DNA from: Pseudomonas promysalinigenes
GTDB lineage: Bacteria; Pseudomonadota; Gammaproteobacteria; Pseudomonadales; Pseudomonadaceae
DNA: 64,000 nucleotides
Assembly: GCF_014269025.2 (NCBI RefSeq)
Contig: NZ_CP077094.1
Coordinates: forward strand, 4,434,501-4,498,500
Direction: 5' to 3'
In this document: positions 9,796 to 18,256 of the stretch, in pieces
How positions within the stretch are numbered: position 1 is the stretch's first letter
Layout: each line of letters starts with the position of its first letter
The notes under the pieces: generated by a model
Database searches by the model: none
What the model was told of the DNA's origin: nothing
Seen by the model: only the letters and a program-made list of their open reading frames with translations
Made by a program: the position numbers and the translations under genes

Positions 9796-10110
9796 CAAAA
9801 GTAACCGCAGCCAGAACTGATATACGGCGCAGAGAAGTCAACCCAACCAGAGCACAACCTTTCGATAATGGAAGGCTTCGCAGCCCGCCTGGAAGTGCTC
9901 GATTACGACAGCCAAGCCGCGGAGCACAGCGGGCAATTACGTGCAGAACTGGCGCGGGCTGGTACACCGATCGGTCCATTCGACTAGCTGATAGCGGGGC
10001 ATGCCCGCGCTCGGGGGTTGGTGCTCGTAACCAACAACGTGCGTGAATTTCAACGCGTTCCTGGTTTGCGTAATGAAGACTGGCTGGTGAGTCCTACAGG
10101 CCAGGCCTAA
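9796..10110 (+). pseudogene. vapC-type PIN-domain toxin remnant
   Basis: Conceptual translation gives the C-terminal two-thirds of a VapC ribonuclease toxin. The pieces are SSKVTAA, a frameshift, LIYGAEKS, MEGFAARLEVLDYD, GQLRAELARAGTPIGPFD, a stop, LIAGHARARGLVLVTNN and NEDWLV. Two lesions are visible: one extra base near 9813 shifts the frame between VTAA and ELIYGAEK, and a TAG at 9985-9987 replaces what is usually a Gln codon before LIAGHA. The N-terminal part with the first catalytic Asp is missing, and no vapB antitoxin gene lies upstream. The stop (TAA) is at 10108-10110. It is therefore an inactive remnant. The rest of 9736-10232 holds no other gene that I can see. Confidence 0.8.
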
Positions 10111-10232
10111 CGCAGCGAAATTTCCTACTGATCACGCCCTAATCGACAACAATACAATCAAGAACCTTCGGGTGGCCATTCGCCCACTGAGCGATTTAGA
10201 CTCTGTCCTCCTCTATGGAAGGCGCCCCTCAT

Positions 10233-10670
10233 ATGGAAATGCAATGGTGGATCTGGCTGGTCTTCGGCATCGGCCTGATCCTGCTCGAACTGGTCCTGCC
10301 CACGTTCTTCATCCTCTGGTTCGGCATCGGCGCGGTGCTGGTATCGCTCATCGCCCTGGCCGCTCCAGGCTTGCAGCTGGACATGCAAGGGTTGCTGTGG
10401 GTGCTGCTCTCCTCGGTCACAACCTACCTTTGGTTCAAACTGTTCAAGCGCAAGCAACCGGACGTGCGCTGGACTGCCGACAGCGTGATCGGTGAAGTCG
10501 GGCTGCTGACCGGCAGTGTCTCCCCTTTCCAGAAAGGCCGCGTGCGTTTCCAGAAGCCACTGCTGGGCAACGAGGAATGGACCTGCGTCGCCGACAGCGA
10601 CATCGCAGCCGGCGAGCGTGTACGGCTCGTCGCCATCGAAGGCAACATTGCCCGGGTGATCCGGGCCTGA
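10233..10670 (+). CDS. NfeD-like membrane protein
   Basis: This protein of about 145 residues resembles the short NfeD/YbbK family. It has two to three membrane helices in residues 1-75, then a soluble OB-fold domain (about 85-145) ending VRLVAIEGNIARVIRA. Such proteins are encoded beside stomatin/SPFH proteins and are thought to help their assembly or membrane quality control. I prefer the ATG at 10233, 10 bp after GGAAGG; an ATG at 10215 would add six residues but overlaps that ribosome-binding site. The stomatin gene follows 27 bp later, consistent with one operon. Confidence 0.88.
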   Translation: MEMQWWIWLVFGIGLILLELVLPTFFILWFGIGAVLVSLIALAAPGLQLDMQGLLWVLLSSVTTYLWFKLFKRKQPDVRWTADSVIGEVGLLTGSVSPFQKGRVRFQKPLLGNEEWTCVADSDIAAGERVRLVAIEGNIARVIRA

Positions 10671-10697
10671 ATTGGCAAACAACAGGAAGTTTTCATC

Positions 10698-11552
10698 ATG
10701 ACCAGTCTCATCGTCGTCGGCGCCCTCGCCGTGTTCGTCCTGATCACCGTGTTCAAAGGGGTGCGGATCGTCCCCCAGGGCGAGGAATGGATCGTCGAAC
10801 GCCTTGGCCGCTACCACAACACCCTCAAGCCTGGGCTGAACATCGTCATCCCGTACATGGACGTCGTCGCCTATCGTCTGCCGACCAAGGACATCATCCT
10901 CGACGTGCAGGAGCAGGAAATCATCACCCGTGACAATGCAGTCATCGTCGCCAACGCCCTGTGTTTCGCCAAGGTGGTCGACCCGCAGAAAGCCTCCTAT
11001 GGCGTGCAGGACTTCTCGTTCGCCGTCACCAGCCTGACCATGACTTCGCTGCGCGCGATCGTCGGTGCGATGGACCTGGACGAAGCGCTCTCCAGCCGTG
11101 AGCAGATCAAGGCCCGGTTGCGTGAAGCGATGTCCGAGCAGACCGAAGACTGGGGTGTGACCGTGCGCTCGGTGGAAATTCAAGACATCAAACCGTCCCA
11201 GAACATGCAGTTGGCCATGGAGCGCCAGGCCGCCGCCGAGCGTGAGCGTAAGGCCGACGTGACCCGGGCTGAGGGTGCCAAGCAGGCGGCGATCCTTGAG
11301 GCCGAGGCGCGGCTGCAGTCGGCCAAACTGGATGCCGAAGCGCAGATCAACCTGGCAGAAGCCTCGGCCCGTGCGATCTCGCTGGTCAAGGAAGCGGTAG
11401 GCAACGAAACCGTACCGGCCATGTACCTGCTTGGCGAGCGCTATGTTGGGGCCATGGAGAACCTGGCCAGCAGCAACAATGCGAAGCTGGTGGTATTGCC
11501 AGCGGATTTGCAAGAGACGGTGCGGGGCTTGATGGGCCGCACCAAGGCCTGA
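10698..11552 (+). CDS. SPFH/stomatin-family membrane protein (QmcA-like)
   Basis: The 284-residue protein has one N-terminal membrane helix (about 1-20) followed by an SPFH/Band 7 domain. It starts with GVRIVPQGEEWIVERLGRY, the hallmark of stomatin and QmcA proteins. A coiled-coil, Ala/Glu-rich stretch (about 165-235) precedes the C-terminus. It probably oligomerises at the inner membrane and acts with the upstream NfeD-like protein and FtsH-type proteases; that role is inferred from the family. An AACAGGAAG ribosome-binding site lies just before the ATG at 10698. Confidence 0.88.
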   Translation: MTSLIVVGALAVFVLITVFKGVRIVPQGEEWIVERLGRYHNTLKPGLNIVIPYMDVVAYRLPTKDIILDVQEQEIITRDNAVIVANALCFAKVVDPQKASYGVQDFSFAVTSLTMTSLRAIVGAMDLDEALSSREQIKARLREAMSEQTEDWGVTVRSVEIQDIKPSQNMQLAMERQAAAERERKADVTRAEGAKQAAILEAEARLQSAKLDAEAQINLAEASARAISLVKEAVGNETVPAMYLLGERYVGAMENLASSNNAKLVVLPADLQETVRGLMGRTKA

Positions 11553-11558
11553 GCCAGG

Positions 11559-11582
11559 CGGGGGCGGCTTTGCAGCCCCCGG
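11559..11582 (+). terminator. GC-rich hairpin after the stomatin gene
   Basis: GGGGGC at 11559-11565 pairs with GCCCCC at 11575-11580, with a small GC/GC extension inside the loop. A TTTTTT run occurs only about 30 bp further on (near 11610), so this is a likely but non-classical terminator. Confidence 0.4.
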
Positions 11583-11664
11583 CTGCGTCACTTCACCGCA
11601 CCCCGGCTTTTTTACCTATACTGCGCCGTACAATAGCCGCCACGATTCCTGACCGGATCTCTCC

Positions 11665-12054
11665 ATGCCCCCACGTCGGCACATTGCCTGGATCGCCTGC
11701 CTTGCAGTGCTGTTCAACCTGCTGGCCATGCCGTTGTCTGCTGCTGCGCCCAAGGGCCCGGCAGAGCAACTGCTGTGGGGGGCTTTCTGTTCCAGCATGG
11801 CCGGCAAGGCCAAGGTCGATGTCCAGGCCCTGGCCAAGATCGACCTCGGTAGCCAAGGCGATCAGCACTCCAACATGCAGCACTGCTGGTGCTGCTCAGG
11901 CGCCGCCCCGCTGTTGGCCCTGCCGGGTTATCCGCCACAACTGCACAACCCGCCCAGTTCGCTGAGCAGGCTTGCGCCGACACTGCGCGACTACCGGCCC
12001 ACGCCTCGCCAGCTCTGGCCTGCGCTCAATCCCCGTGCCTCTCCCCTGGTCTGA
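11665..12054 (+). CDS. DUF2946 family protein, putative copper-related secreted protein
   Basis: This 129-residue protein has an N-terminal signal-like helix (about 5-28, ending SAAAP) and the DUF2946 pattern: a short mature protein with a Cys/His cluster, here QHCWCCSGAAPLL. Function is unknown, but DUF2946 proteins sit beside PCu(A)C chaperones and copper receptors in many proteobacteria. The HxWCC-type cluster suggests periplasmic or membrane copper binding (inference). It is the first gene of a five-gene plus-strand group ending at 16587. The start at 11665 follows the sequence GATCTCTCC, which is not a strong ribosome-binding site. Confidence 0.75.
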   Translation: MPPRRHIAWIACLAVLFNLLAMPLSAAAPKGPAEQLLWGAFCSSMAGKAKVDVQALAKIDLGSQGDQHSNMQHCWCCSGAAPLLALPGYPPQLHNPPSSLSRLAPTLRDYRPTPRQLWPALNPRASPLV

Positions 12055-12100
12055 GTTCATCATGCTGTGTGCCTGAACCTGAACAGATCGGAGAACCACC

Positions 12101-12580
12101 ATGCTCAAGCAAGCTCTCGTACTGGCTGCCCTGCTGCTGCCGGGCGTCTACGCCAATGCCCATGAATACACCGTTGGCGACCTGCACATCGCTCACCCCT
12201 GGTCGCTGCAACTGCCGCCGAACGCGCCCAACGTCGCCGCCTACTTTGTCGTGCACAACAACGGCAAAGCCGATGACCGCTTGCTGAGCGTCGACAGCCC
12301 GATCAGCGATGACGCGCAACTGCACGAACATGCCATGAGCGCCAGCGGCGCCATGAAGATGCAACAGGTCAGCAGCGTGGTGGTGCCCGCCGGCAAGGAT
12401 CTGGTCTTCGCCCCAAGCGCCTACCACGTGATGCTCATGCAGCCCAAGGACCGCAGCCTGCTCAGCGACGGCAAGCGCTTCCCGCTGACCCTGCACTTCC
12501 AGAAGGCTGGCGACATTACCGTGGAGGTAGCCGTACAGAAGCAGGCGCCAGCGGACCAGGCCCACGAACACACGCACTGA
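12101..12580 (+). CDS. Periplasmic copper chaperone PCu(A)C family
   Basis: This 159-residue secreted protein has a signal peptide (about 1-20, ending NAHA) and a PCu(A)C fold. The copper-binding His/Met pattern H(M)x10Mx21HxM is visible: HEHAMSASGAMKMQQ followed by YHVMLMQ. Family members carry Cu(I) in the periplasm and deliver it to cytochrome oxidase or receptors. The C-terminus has an extra His-containing tail (QAHEHTH). A CGGAG ribosome-binding site precedes the ATG. Its place between two DUF2946 genes and ahead of an OprC-like receptor supports a copper-acquisition role. Confidence 0.9.
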   Translation: MLKQALVLAALLLPGVYANAHEYTVGDLHIAHPWSLQLPPNAPNVAAYFVVHNNGKADDRLLSVDSPISDDAQLHEHAMSASGAMKMQQVSSVVVPAGKDLVFAPSAYHVMLMQPKDRSLLSDGKRFPLTLHFQKAGDITVEVAVQKQAPADQAHEHTH

Positions 12581-12605
12581 CACCCGCTCACAGGCACTGA
12601 CCCAC

Positions 12606-13037
12606 ATGAGCCTGCCGCGTAACAGCCGCAGCCGTACCACCCGCCCTGCTAGCAGGCGCGTCGGTGGCGGCTGGCTGAGCCTGTTCGCCATGTGGATGAT
12701 TTTCATCGGCCCGCTTATTTCCCAGGCGATGCCGATGGACCACCACGCCGACATGAGCATGCCGATGGACATGGCCATGCCTGCGGCCCACGCCCATGGC
12801 AGCGACGGCCATCACGGCCACGGCAACGATGGCCAGTTGCATGTGACGTGGGAGAAGTGCGGCTATTGCAGCCTGCTGTTCAACTGCCCCGCCCTGCCGC
12901 AGGCCCTCAGCCCACTGGGCGTGGCCAGCGCAGTCCCTGCCACGCATACCCTGACTACCACGCGTTTGGGGCATGCCCGGCAGGCGATTTTCCCCGGTGC
13001 GCGTAGCCGCGCGCCGCCCCTTTCGATCAGCGTCTGA
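12606..13037 (+). CDS. DUF2946 family protein with His/Met-rich metal-binding segment
   Basis: The 143-residue protein has a basic N-terminus, one membrane or signal helix (about 24-42) and a striking His/Met-rich stretch: MDHHADMSMPMDMAMP, then HAHGSDGHHGHG. A conserved KCGYCSLLFNCP motif follows. His, Met and paired Cys are typical copper ligands, so it probably binds Cu at the membrane or in the periplasm; this is inference from composition and neighbours. It starts 25 bp after the PCu(A)C gene and is 66 bp from the receptor gene. It is a second, divergent DUF2946 copy in the same operon. Confidence 0.78.
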   Translation: MSLPRNSRSRTTRPASRRVGGGWLSLFAMWMIFIGPLISQAMPMDHHADMSMPMDMAMPAAHAHGSDGHHGHGNDGQLHVTWEKCGYCSLLFNCPALPQALSPLGVASAVPATHTLTTTRLGHARQAIFPGARSRAPPLSISV

Positions 13038-13103
13038 ATCCATTGCTATCGCGCGGAGCCACAAGGCTTCGGCCCCCCTCATGACTGATCGACTGGAATC
13101 ACT

Positions 13104-15161
13104 ATGTCTGGCTGCACCCGTGTCTTTCCACCCGCCCTGCGCGGTACGTTCGCCGCGTTATGCGGCTCGCTGCTTGCCCCCATGGCCCTGGCCAGCGACC
13201 TTGGCCCCGAGGCCAACGAAGCCGAGCTGAGCCCTACGGTGATCACTGCCATCGCGCCAAGCTCGCCACTGACCGTGGTCACCAACCCCAAAGATCCGCG
13301 CCAGCCGGTGCCGGCCAGCGATGGCGCCGATTACCTGAAAACCATCCCAGGCTTTTCAGCGATCCGCGCCGGTGGCACCAATGGCGACCCGGTACTGCGT
13401 GGCATGTTCGGCTCACGCCTGAACATTCTCACCAACGGCGGTGTAATGCTCGGCGCCTGCCCCAACCGTATGGATGCCCCCACCTCCTACATCGCCCCGG
13501 AAACCTACGACCGCCTGACTGTGATCAAAGGCCCGCAAAGCGTGATCTGGGGGCCGGGGGGCTCGGCCGGCACGGTGCTCTTTGAGCGTGAGCCGGAGAA
13601 GTTCGGCACCCTTGGCAGCCGGGTCAATGCCAGCTTGCTGGCCGGGTCCAATGGCCGCTTCGACAAGGTGCTCGACGCTGCCGCCGGCAATAGCCAGGGC
13701 TACGCACGCTTGATTGGCAACCAGTCGCGCTCGGACGATTACCAAGACGGCAATGGCGACACCGTGCCGTCGCGCTGGGAAAAGTGGAACGGCGACGTCA
13801 CCCTGGGCTGGACGCCCGACCAGGACACCTTGCTCGAACTCACCGCCGGTAAGGGTGACGGCGAGGCGCGTTATGCCGGGCGGGGCATGGACGGCGCGCA
13901 ATTCAAGCGCGAAAGCCTGGGCCTGCGCTTTGAGAAGTCCAACATCGGCGAGGTGCTCGACAAGGTCGAGGCGCAGGTCTACTACAACTACGCCGACCAT
14001 GTGATGGACAACTACAGCCTGCGTACCCCCTCAGGTACCGGCATGATGGCAGGCCCCATGGCCGCTGCAGTGGATCGCCGCACCTTGGGCGCACGTATCA
14101 AGGCCACCTGGCGCTGGGCTGACGTGCAGCTGATCAGCGGCATCGACGCGCAGACCAATGAGCACCGTGCGCGCAGCGCCATGGGTGTCGACACCTACAG
14201 GAGCGAGCCATGGACCAAGGACGCCGACTTCCACAATTACGGTGCCTTTGCCGAGCTGACCTGGTACGCCACCGGTGACGATCGGCTGATCACCGGCGCC
14301 CGCCTGGACCGTGCCACGGCGCGGGACTTTCGTGACGACAGCGCCACCAACGGCAACACCCGTGCCGATACCTTGCCCAGTGGCTTCGTGCGCTATGAGC
14401 ATGACCTGGCAGCCCTGGCGGCGACCACGTACATTGGCCTGGGCCACGCCCAGCGCTTCCCCGACTATTGGGAGCTGTTCTCTCCCGATCAAGGCCCGGC
14501 AGGCGCGGTCAATGCCTTCGACAGCATCAAGCCAGAGAAGACCACCCAGCTCGACTTCGGTATCCAGTACCGCGGCGAGCGCCTGGAAGCCTGGGCATCG
14601 GGCTACGTCGGCCAGATTCGTGACTACATCCTGTTCGACTACCGCAGCGCGATGATGGGCATGAGCAGCACCCAGGCGCAGAATGTCGACGCCCGCATCA
14701 TGGGCGGCGAGCTGGGCGCGGCCTACAAACTCAGTGATCGCTGGAAGGCCGATGCCACTGTGGCCTATGCCTGGGGCAAGAACAGCAGCGACGGCAAGGC
14801 ATTGCCGCAAATGCCGCCGCTGGAAAGTCGCCTGGGGCTGACCTACAGCCGCGACAGCTGGAGCGCCGGTGCCTTGTGGCGCCTGGCGGCGGCGCAGAAC
14901 CGCATCGCCCAGAACCAGGGCAACGTGGTAGGCAAGGACTACGACAAAAGCGCAGGCTTCGGCGTGTTCTCGCTCAACGGCGCCTACAAGGTCAATCACA
15001 ACCTCAAGCTCAGCGCGGGGGTCGACAATCTGTTCGACAAAACCTACGCCGAGCATCTGAACCTGGCCGGGAATGCCGGGTTTGGCTACCCGGCCAGTGA
15101 CCCACAGCCGGTCAACGAGCCGGGCAGGACCTTCTGGACCAAGGTCGATTTCAGCTTCTGA
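13104..15161 (+). CDS. oprC: TonB-dependent copper receptor (OprC-like)
   Basis: This 685-residue outer-membrane receptor has a signal peptide (about 1-30, ending PMALAS), a plug domain (about 50-160, with VIKGPQSVIWGPGGSAGTVL) and a 22-strand-type barrel ending in WTKVDFSF, the C-terminal Phe needed for outer-membrane insertion. The plug contains NGGVMLGACPNRMDAPTSYI, whose Cys/Met residues match the copper-binding region described for OprC. It imports copper using TonB energy. It lies between the His/Met-rich DUF2946 gene and the PepSY protein gene. Specificity for copper is inferred from that context and family resemblance. Confidence 0.9.
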   Translation: MSGCTRVFPPALRGTFAALCGSLLAPMALASDLGPEANEAELSPTVITAIAPSSPLTVVTNPKDPRQPVPASDGADYLKTIPGFSAIRAGGTNGDPVLRGMFGSRLNILTNGGVMLGACPNRMDAPTSYIAPETYDRLTVIKGPQSVIWGPGGSAGTVLFEREPEKFGTLGSRVNASLLAGSNGRFDKVLDAAAGNSQGYARLIGNQSRSDDYQDGNGDTVPSRWEKWNGDVTLGWTPDQDTLLELTAGKGDGEARYAGRGMDGAQFKRESLGLRFEKSNIGEVLDKVEAQVYYNYADHVMDNYSLRTPSGTGMMAGPMAAAVDRRTLGARIKATWRWADVQLISGIDAQTNEHRARSAMGVDTYRSEPWTKDADFHNYGAFAELTWYATGDDRLITGARLDRATARDFRDDSATNGNTRADTLPSGFVRYEHDLAALAATTYIGLGHAQRFPDYWELFSPDQGPAGAVNAFDSIKPEKTTQLDFGIQYRGERLEAWASGYVGQIRDYILFDYRSAMMGMSSTQAQNVDARIMGGELGAAYKLSDRWKADATVAYAWGKNSSDGKALPQMPPLESRLGLTYSRDSWSAGALWRLAAAQNRIAQNQGNVVGKDYDKSAGFGVFSLNGAYKVNHNLKLSAGVDNLFDKTYAEHLNLAGNAGFGYPASDPQPVNEPGRTFWTKVDFSF

Positions 15162-15219
15162 CAACAACGACGGGCGCAGCATCGGTTGCGCCCACATGCT
15201 GGTCAAACAGGAGGTTCCC

Positions 15220-16587
15220 ATGAGAGGAACGCGCATCACTTTCTACAACCTGGCCTGGCGATGGCATTTTTATGCAGGGCTGTTCGTGGCCCCCTTCATG
15301 ATTCTGCTGGCGATCACCGGGATCATCTACCTGTTCAAGCCGCAGCTGGACCCGCTGATGTACCGTGACCTGATGGTGGTCGAACAGGGCCACCACCAAC
15401 AAAGCGCCGACGCTTTGCTTGCCGAAGTCCGCCAAGCCTACCCCAATGGCCATGTCGGCCAGTACCTGCCGCCGATCGATGCCAAGCGCAGCGCTCAGTT
15501 CGTGGTACACGATGCAGGCCGAGAGCTGAACGTGTTCATCGACCCCTACAGCGGCAAGCTCCTGGGCGAACAGGACGCCAAGCAGAACCTGCAAGCCATC
15601 GCCCGCGCCCTGCACGGCGAGCTGATGGTCGGTACGGTCGGTGACCGCCTGGTGGAGCTGGCCGCTGGCTGGGGCATCGTGCTGGTGGTGTCGGGGCTGT
15701 ACTTGTGGTGGCCCCGCGGGCGCAGTGGCGCAGGCGTGCTATGGCCACGCCTGGCTGCCAAGGGCCGTCTGTTCTGGCGTGACCTGCATGCGGTCACGGG
15801 GTTCTGGGGCTCCGCCCTGTTGTTGCTGATGCTGATCAGCGGCATGACCTGGACCGGCCTGTGGGGCAAACAGTACGCCGACCTGTGGAATCGCTTCCCG
15901 GCAGCCATGTGGAATGACGTGCCCAAATCCGACCAACAGGCCCGCGAGCTGAACAGCGCGCACCGCCAGACCGTGCCGTGGGCGATGGAAAACACGCCGA
16001 TGCCGCAGTCCGGCGCCCATGCCGAACATGCCGGGCATCACATGATGGACAGTGGACCGGCTGCACCCCAGGTGAGCCTGCAGCAAGTGCAGGACATCGC
16101 CACGGCACGCCAGGTAACGCCGGGCTACAGCATCACCGCGCCGACCACGGCGCAGGGGGTGTATACGATCGCCGTATTCGCCGACGACCCGCGCAACGAC
16201 GCCACCCTGCATGTGGACCAGTACACCGGCAAGGTTTTGGCCGATGTGCGCTGGCACGACTATAGCCCGGTAGCCCGAGCTACCGAACTGGGCGTGATGC
16301 TGCACGAAGGCAAGATGTTCGGGCCGCTGAACCAGGTCATCATCCTGCTGGTTTGCCTGATGATCCTGCTGGGCTCGGTGAGCGGATTGGTGATGTGGTG
16401 GAAGCGCCGGCCACAGGGTGGGCTGGGCGTACCGCCGCTGCGCCATGACCTGCCGCGCTGGAAAGCGGCGGTGGGGGTAATGCTGGTGCTGGGGGTGATG
16501 TTCCCCCTGGTGGGCGTGTCAATGATGGTGATGTGGGTGTTGGACAGCCTGGCGGTGAAGCGCCGCCGAGCGCTGGTCAGCGCCTGA
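15220..16587 (+). CDS. PepSY-domain inner-membrane protein (PiuB-like)
   Basis: The 455-residue protein has four membrane segments (about 20-40, 140-165, 195-215 and 370-395, plus one near the C-terminus) and PepSY-type periplasmic domains, as in PiuB/iron-uptake factor proteins. A His/Met-rich periplasmic stretch, MPQSGAHAEHAGHHMMDSG, and conserved His (MLHEGKMFG) suggest metal or heme handling. It may reduce copper for uptake after OprC; this is inference. I chose the ATG at 15220, 5 bp after AGGAGG; the open frame runs further upstream inside oprC. It is the last gene of the copper group and is followed by a strong hairpin. Confidence 0.85.
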   Translation: MRGTRITFYNLAWRWHFYAGLFVAPFMILLAITGIIYLFKPQLDPLMYRDLMVVEQGHHQQSADALLAEVRQAYPNGHVGQYLPPIDAKRSAQFVVHDAGRELNVFIDPYSGKLLGEQDAKQNLQAIARALHGELMVGTVGDRLVELAAGWGIVLVVSGLYLWWPRGRSGAGVLWPRLAAKGRLFWRDLHAVTGFWGSALLLLMLISGMTWTGLWGKQYADLWNRFPAAMWNDVPKSDQQARELNSAHRQTVPWAMENTPMPQSGAHAEHAGHHMMDSGPAAPQVSLQQVQDIATARQVTPGYSITAPTTAQGVYTIAVFADDPRNDATLHVDQYTGKVLADVRWHDYSPVARATELGVMLHEGKMFGPLNQVIILLVCLMILLGSVSGLVMWWKRRPQGGLGVPPLRHDLPRWKAAVGVMLVLGVMFPLVGVSMMVMWVLDSLAVKRRRALVSA

Positions 16588-16595
16588 GGCAGTCC

Positions 16596-16627
16596 GGCCT
16601 GTTCGTGGGTTCACCCGCGAACAGGCC
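16596..16627 (+). terminator. Strong hairpin (REP-like) after the copper operon
   Basis: GGCCTGTTCGTGGGT pairs over 15 bp (one G-T pair) with ACCCGCGAACAGGCC, leaving a 2-base loop. The core TTCGTGGGTTCACCCGCGAA is the P. putida REP theme, so it may be both a REP unit and a terminator. Confidence 0.6.
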
Positions 16628-16632
16628 AGTAC

Positions 16633-16648
16633 AGCAGGCATGCCTGCT
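16633..16648. promoter_or_regulatory. 16-bp perfect palindrome upstream of the permease gene
   Basis: AGCAGGCATGCCTGCT is a perfect palindrome without loop, 106 bp before the permease start. It could be an operator for the permease gene. No known regulator is recognised. Confidence 0.3.
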
Positions 16649-16753
16649 ACGCAAAAGTCGAGTCGATCTGTCGCGCACCAATCTGGCACGAGCGTGTTAG
16701 CCTAGCCGGCTACCTCTGACAAGAAGACTGTCCTTCCAAGGGAATGCCGCTTG

Positions 16754-18160
16754 ATGACGCAAACCTCACCAACCACGCCAGATGACCAGCATCTGCAGCG
16801 CAACCTGACCAATCGACACATTCAACTGATCGCCATCGGCGGCGCCATCGGTACTGGCCTGTTCATGGGTTCGGGCAAGACCATCAGCCTGGCCGGGCCG
16901 TCGATCATTTTCGTCTACATGATCATCGGCTTCATGCTGTTCTTCGTCATGCGCGCCATGGGCGAACTGCTGCTGTCGAACCTCAACTACAAATCGTTCA
17001 TCGACTTCTCCGCCGACCTGCTCGGCCCTTGGGCCGGCTATTTCACCGGCTGGACCTATTGGTTCTGCTGGGTGGTGACCGGCATCGCCGACGTGGTGGC
17101 CATCGCCGCCTACACGCAATTCTGGTTCCCCGACCTGCCGCAGTGGATACCGGCGCTGACCTGCGTCGCCGTGCTGCTGTCGCTGAACCTGGTGACGGTG
17201 AAAATGTTTGGCGAACTGGAGTTCTGGTTCGCCCTGATCAAGATCGTCGCCATTCTCGGCCTTGTGGCTACCGGCCTGTACATGGTCATTACCGGGTTCA
17301 CTTCGCCAAGCGGGCGCACAGCACAACTGGCCAACCTGTGGAACGACGGCGGCATGTTCCCCAATGGCCTGATGGGCTTCTTCGCAGGCTTCCAGATCGC
17401 CGTGTTCGCCTTCGTCGGCATCGAATTGGTAGGCACCACGGCTGCTGAAGCGAAGAACCCTGAGCGCACCCTGCCACGGGCGATCAACTCGATCCCGGTG
17501 CGAATCATCGTGTTCTACGTGCTGGCACTGGTCGCGATCATGGCGGTAACCCCATGGCGCGACGTGGTGCCGGGCAAGAGCCCGTTCGTGGAGCTGTTCG
17601 TGTTGGCCGGCCTGCCCGCGGCGGCGAGCATCATCAATTTCGTGGTACTGACCTCGGCCGCCTCCTCGGCCAACAGCGGCGTGTTCTCCACCAGCCGCAT
17701 GCTCTACGGTTTGTCCCAGGAAGGCGATGCGCCAAAGGCATTCGAGAAACTTTCAAGCCGCTCGGTGCCAGCTAACGGCCTTTACTTCTCCTGCATCTGC
17801 CTGTTGCTGGGCGCGGTGCTGATCTACCTGGTGCCGAATGTGATCGAGGCGTTCACCTTGGTGACCACGGTGTCAGCGGTGCTGTTCATGTTCGTCTGGA
17901 CGCTGATCCTGCTGTCGTATCTGAAGTACCGCAAGCATCGCGACGCGCTGCACCAGGCCTCGACCTACAAGATGCCGGGCGGGCGCTTGATGTGCTACGT
18001 GTGCCTGGCGTTCTTCGCATTCATTCTGGTGCTGCTGAGCCTGGAGGCCGATACCCGCTCGGCGTTGGTGGTCACGCCGTTATGGTTCCTGTTGCTGGCG
18101 GTGACTTACCAGTTCCTTCGTGGCAAACGCTCCCCTCGTAGCACGGTGCGTAACGGCTGA
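16754..18160 (+). CDS. cycA: Amino-acid permease, D-serine/D-alanine/glycine transporter type
   Basis: This 468-residue, 12-helix APC-superfamily protein begins LTNRHIQLIAIGGAIGTGLFMGSG, the N-terminal motif of the amino-acid transporter (AAT) family. It contains ELVGTTAAEAKNPERTLPRAI, the conserved cytoplasmic loop. It imports small neutral amino acids with protons across the inner membrane. The match to CycA (D-serine, D-alanine, glycine) is from overall resemblance, so substrates are not certain. A TTG at 16751 directly precedes the ATG; I use the ATG. It stands alone between the copper operon and a convergent metalloprotease-like gene. Confidence 0.88.
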   Translation: MTQTSPTTPDDQHLQRNLTNRHIQLIAIGGAIGTGLFMGSGKTISLAGPSIIFVYMIIGFMLFFVMRAMGELLLSNLNYKSFIDFSADLLGPWAGYFTGWTYWFCWVVTGIADVVAIAAYTQFWFPDLPQWIPALTCVAVLLSLNLVTVKMFGELEFWFALIKIVAILGLVATGLYMVITGFTSPSGRTAQLANLWNDGGMFPNGLMGFFAGFQIAVFAFVGIELVGTTAAEAKNPERTLPRAINSIPVRIIVFYVLALVAIMAVTPWRDVVPGKSPFVELFVLAGLPAAASIINFVVLTSAASSANSGVFSTSRMLYGLSQEGDAPKAFEKLSSRSVPANGLYFSCICLLLGAVLIYLVPNVIEAFTLVTTVSAVLFMFVWTLILLSYLKYRKHRDALHQASTYKMPGGRLMCYVCLAFFAFILVLLSLEADTRSALVVTPLWFLLLAVTYQFLRGKRSPRSTVRNG

Positions 18161-18196
18161 TCAAGCCGGGTACTTGCTGCCCTTACGCAACATAAC

Positions 18197-18250
18197 TCAC
18201 TCACCTATTGGTGCAAGGCGCTAAAGCGCCTTCGCACAACAGGTGAGTGA
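18197..18250. terminator. Long imperfect hairpin between convergent genes
   Basis: TCACTCACCT (18197-18206) pairs perfectly with AGGTGAGTGA (18241-18250). Inside, AAGGCGC and GCGCCTT (18215-18221, 18226-18232) close a TAAA loop, with TGC/GCA in between. The fold is a 54-nt stem with small bulges. It lies between the 3' ends of the permease and the minus-strand lipoprotein gene and may end both transcripts. Neither side has a T run. Confidence 0.5.
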
Positions 18251-18256
18251 CTCAAG

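Noticed and set aside
16690..16725. Sigma-54 promoter upstream of the permease gene
   Set aside because: TGGCAC is present but the GC of the -12 element is not 10 bases after GG.
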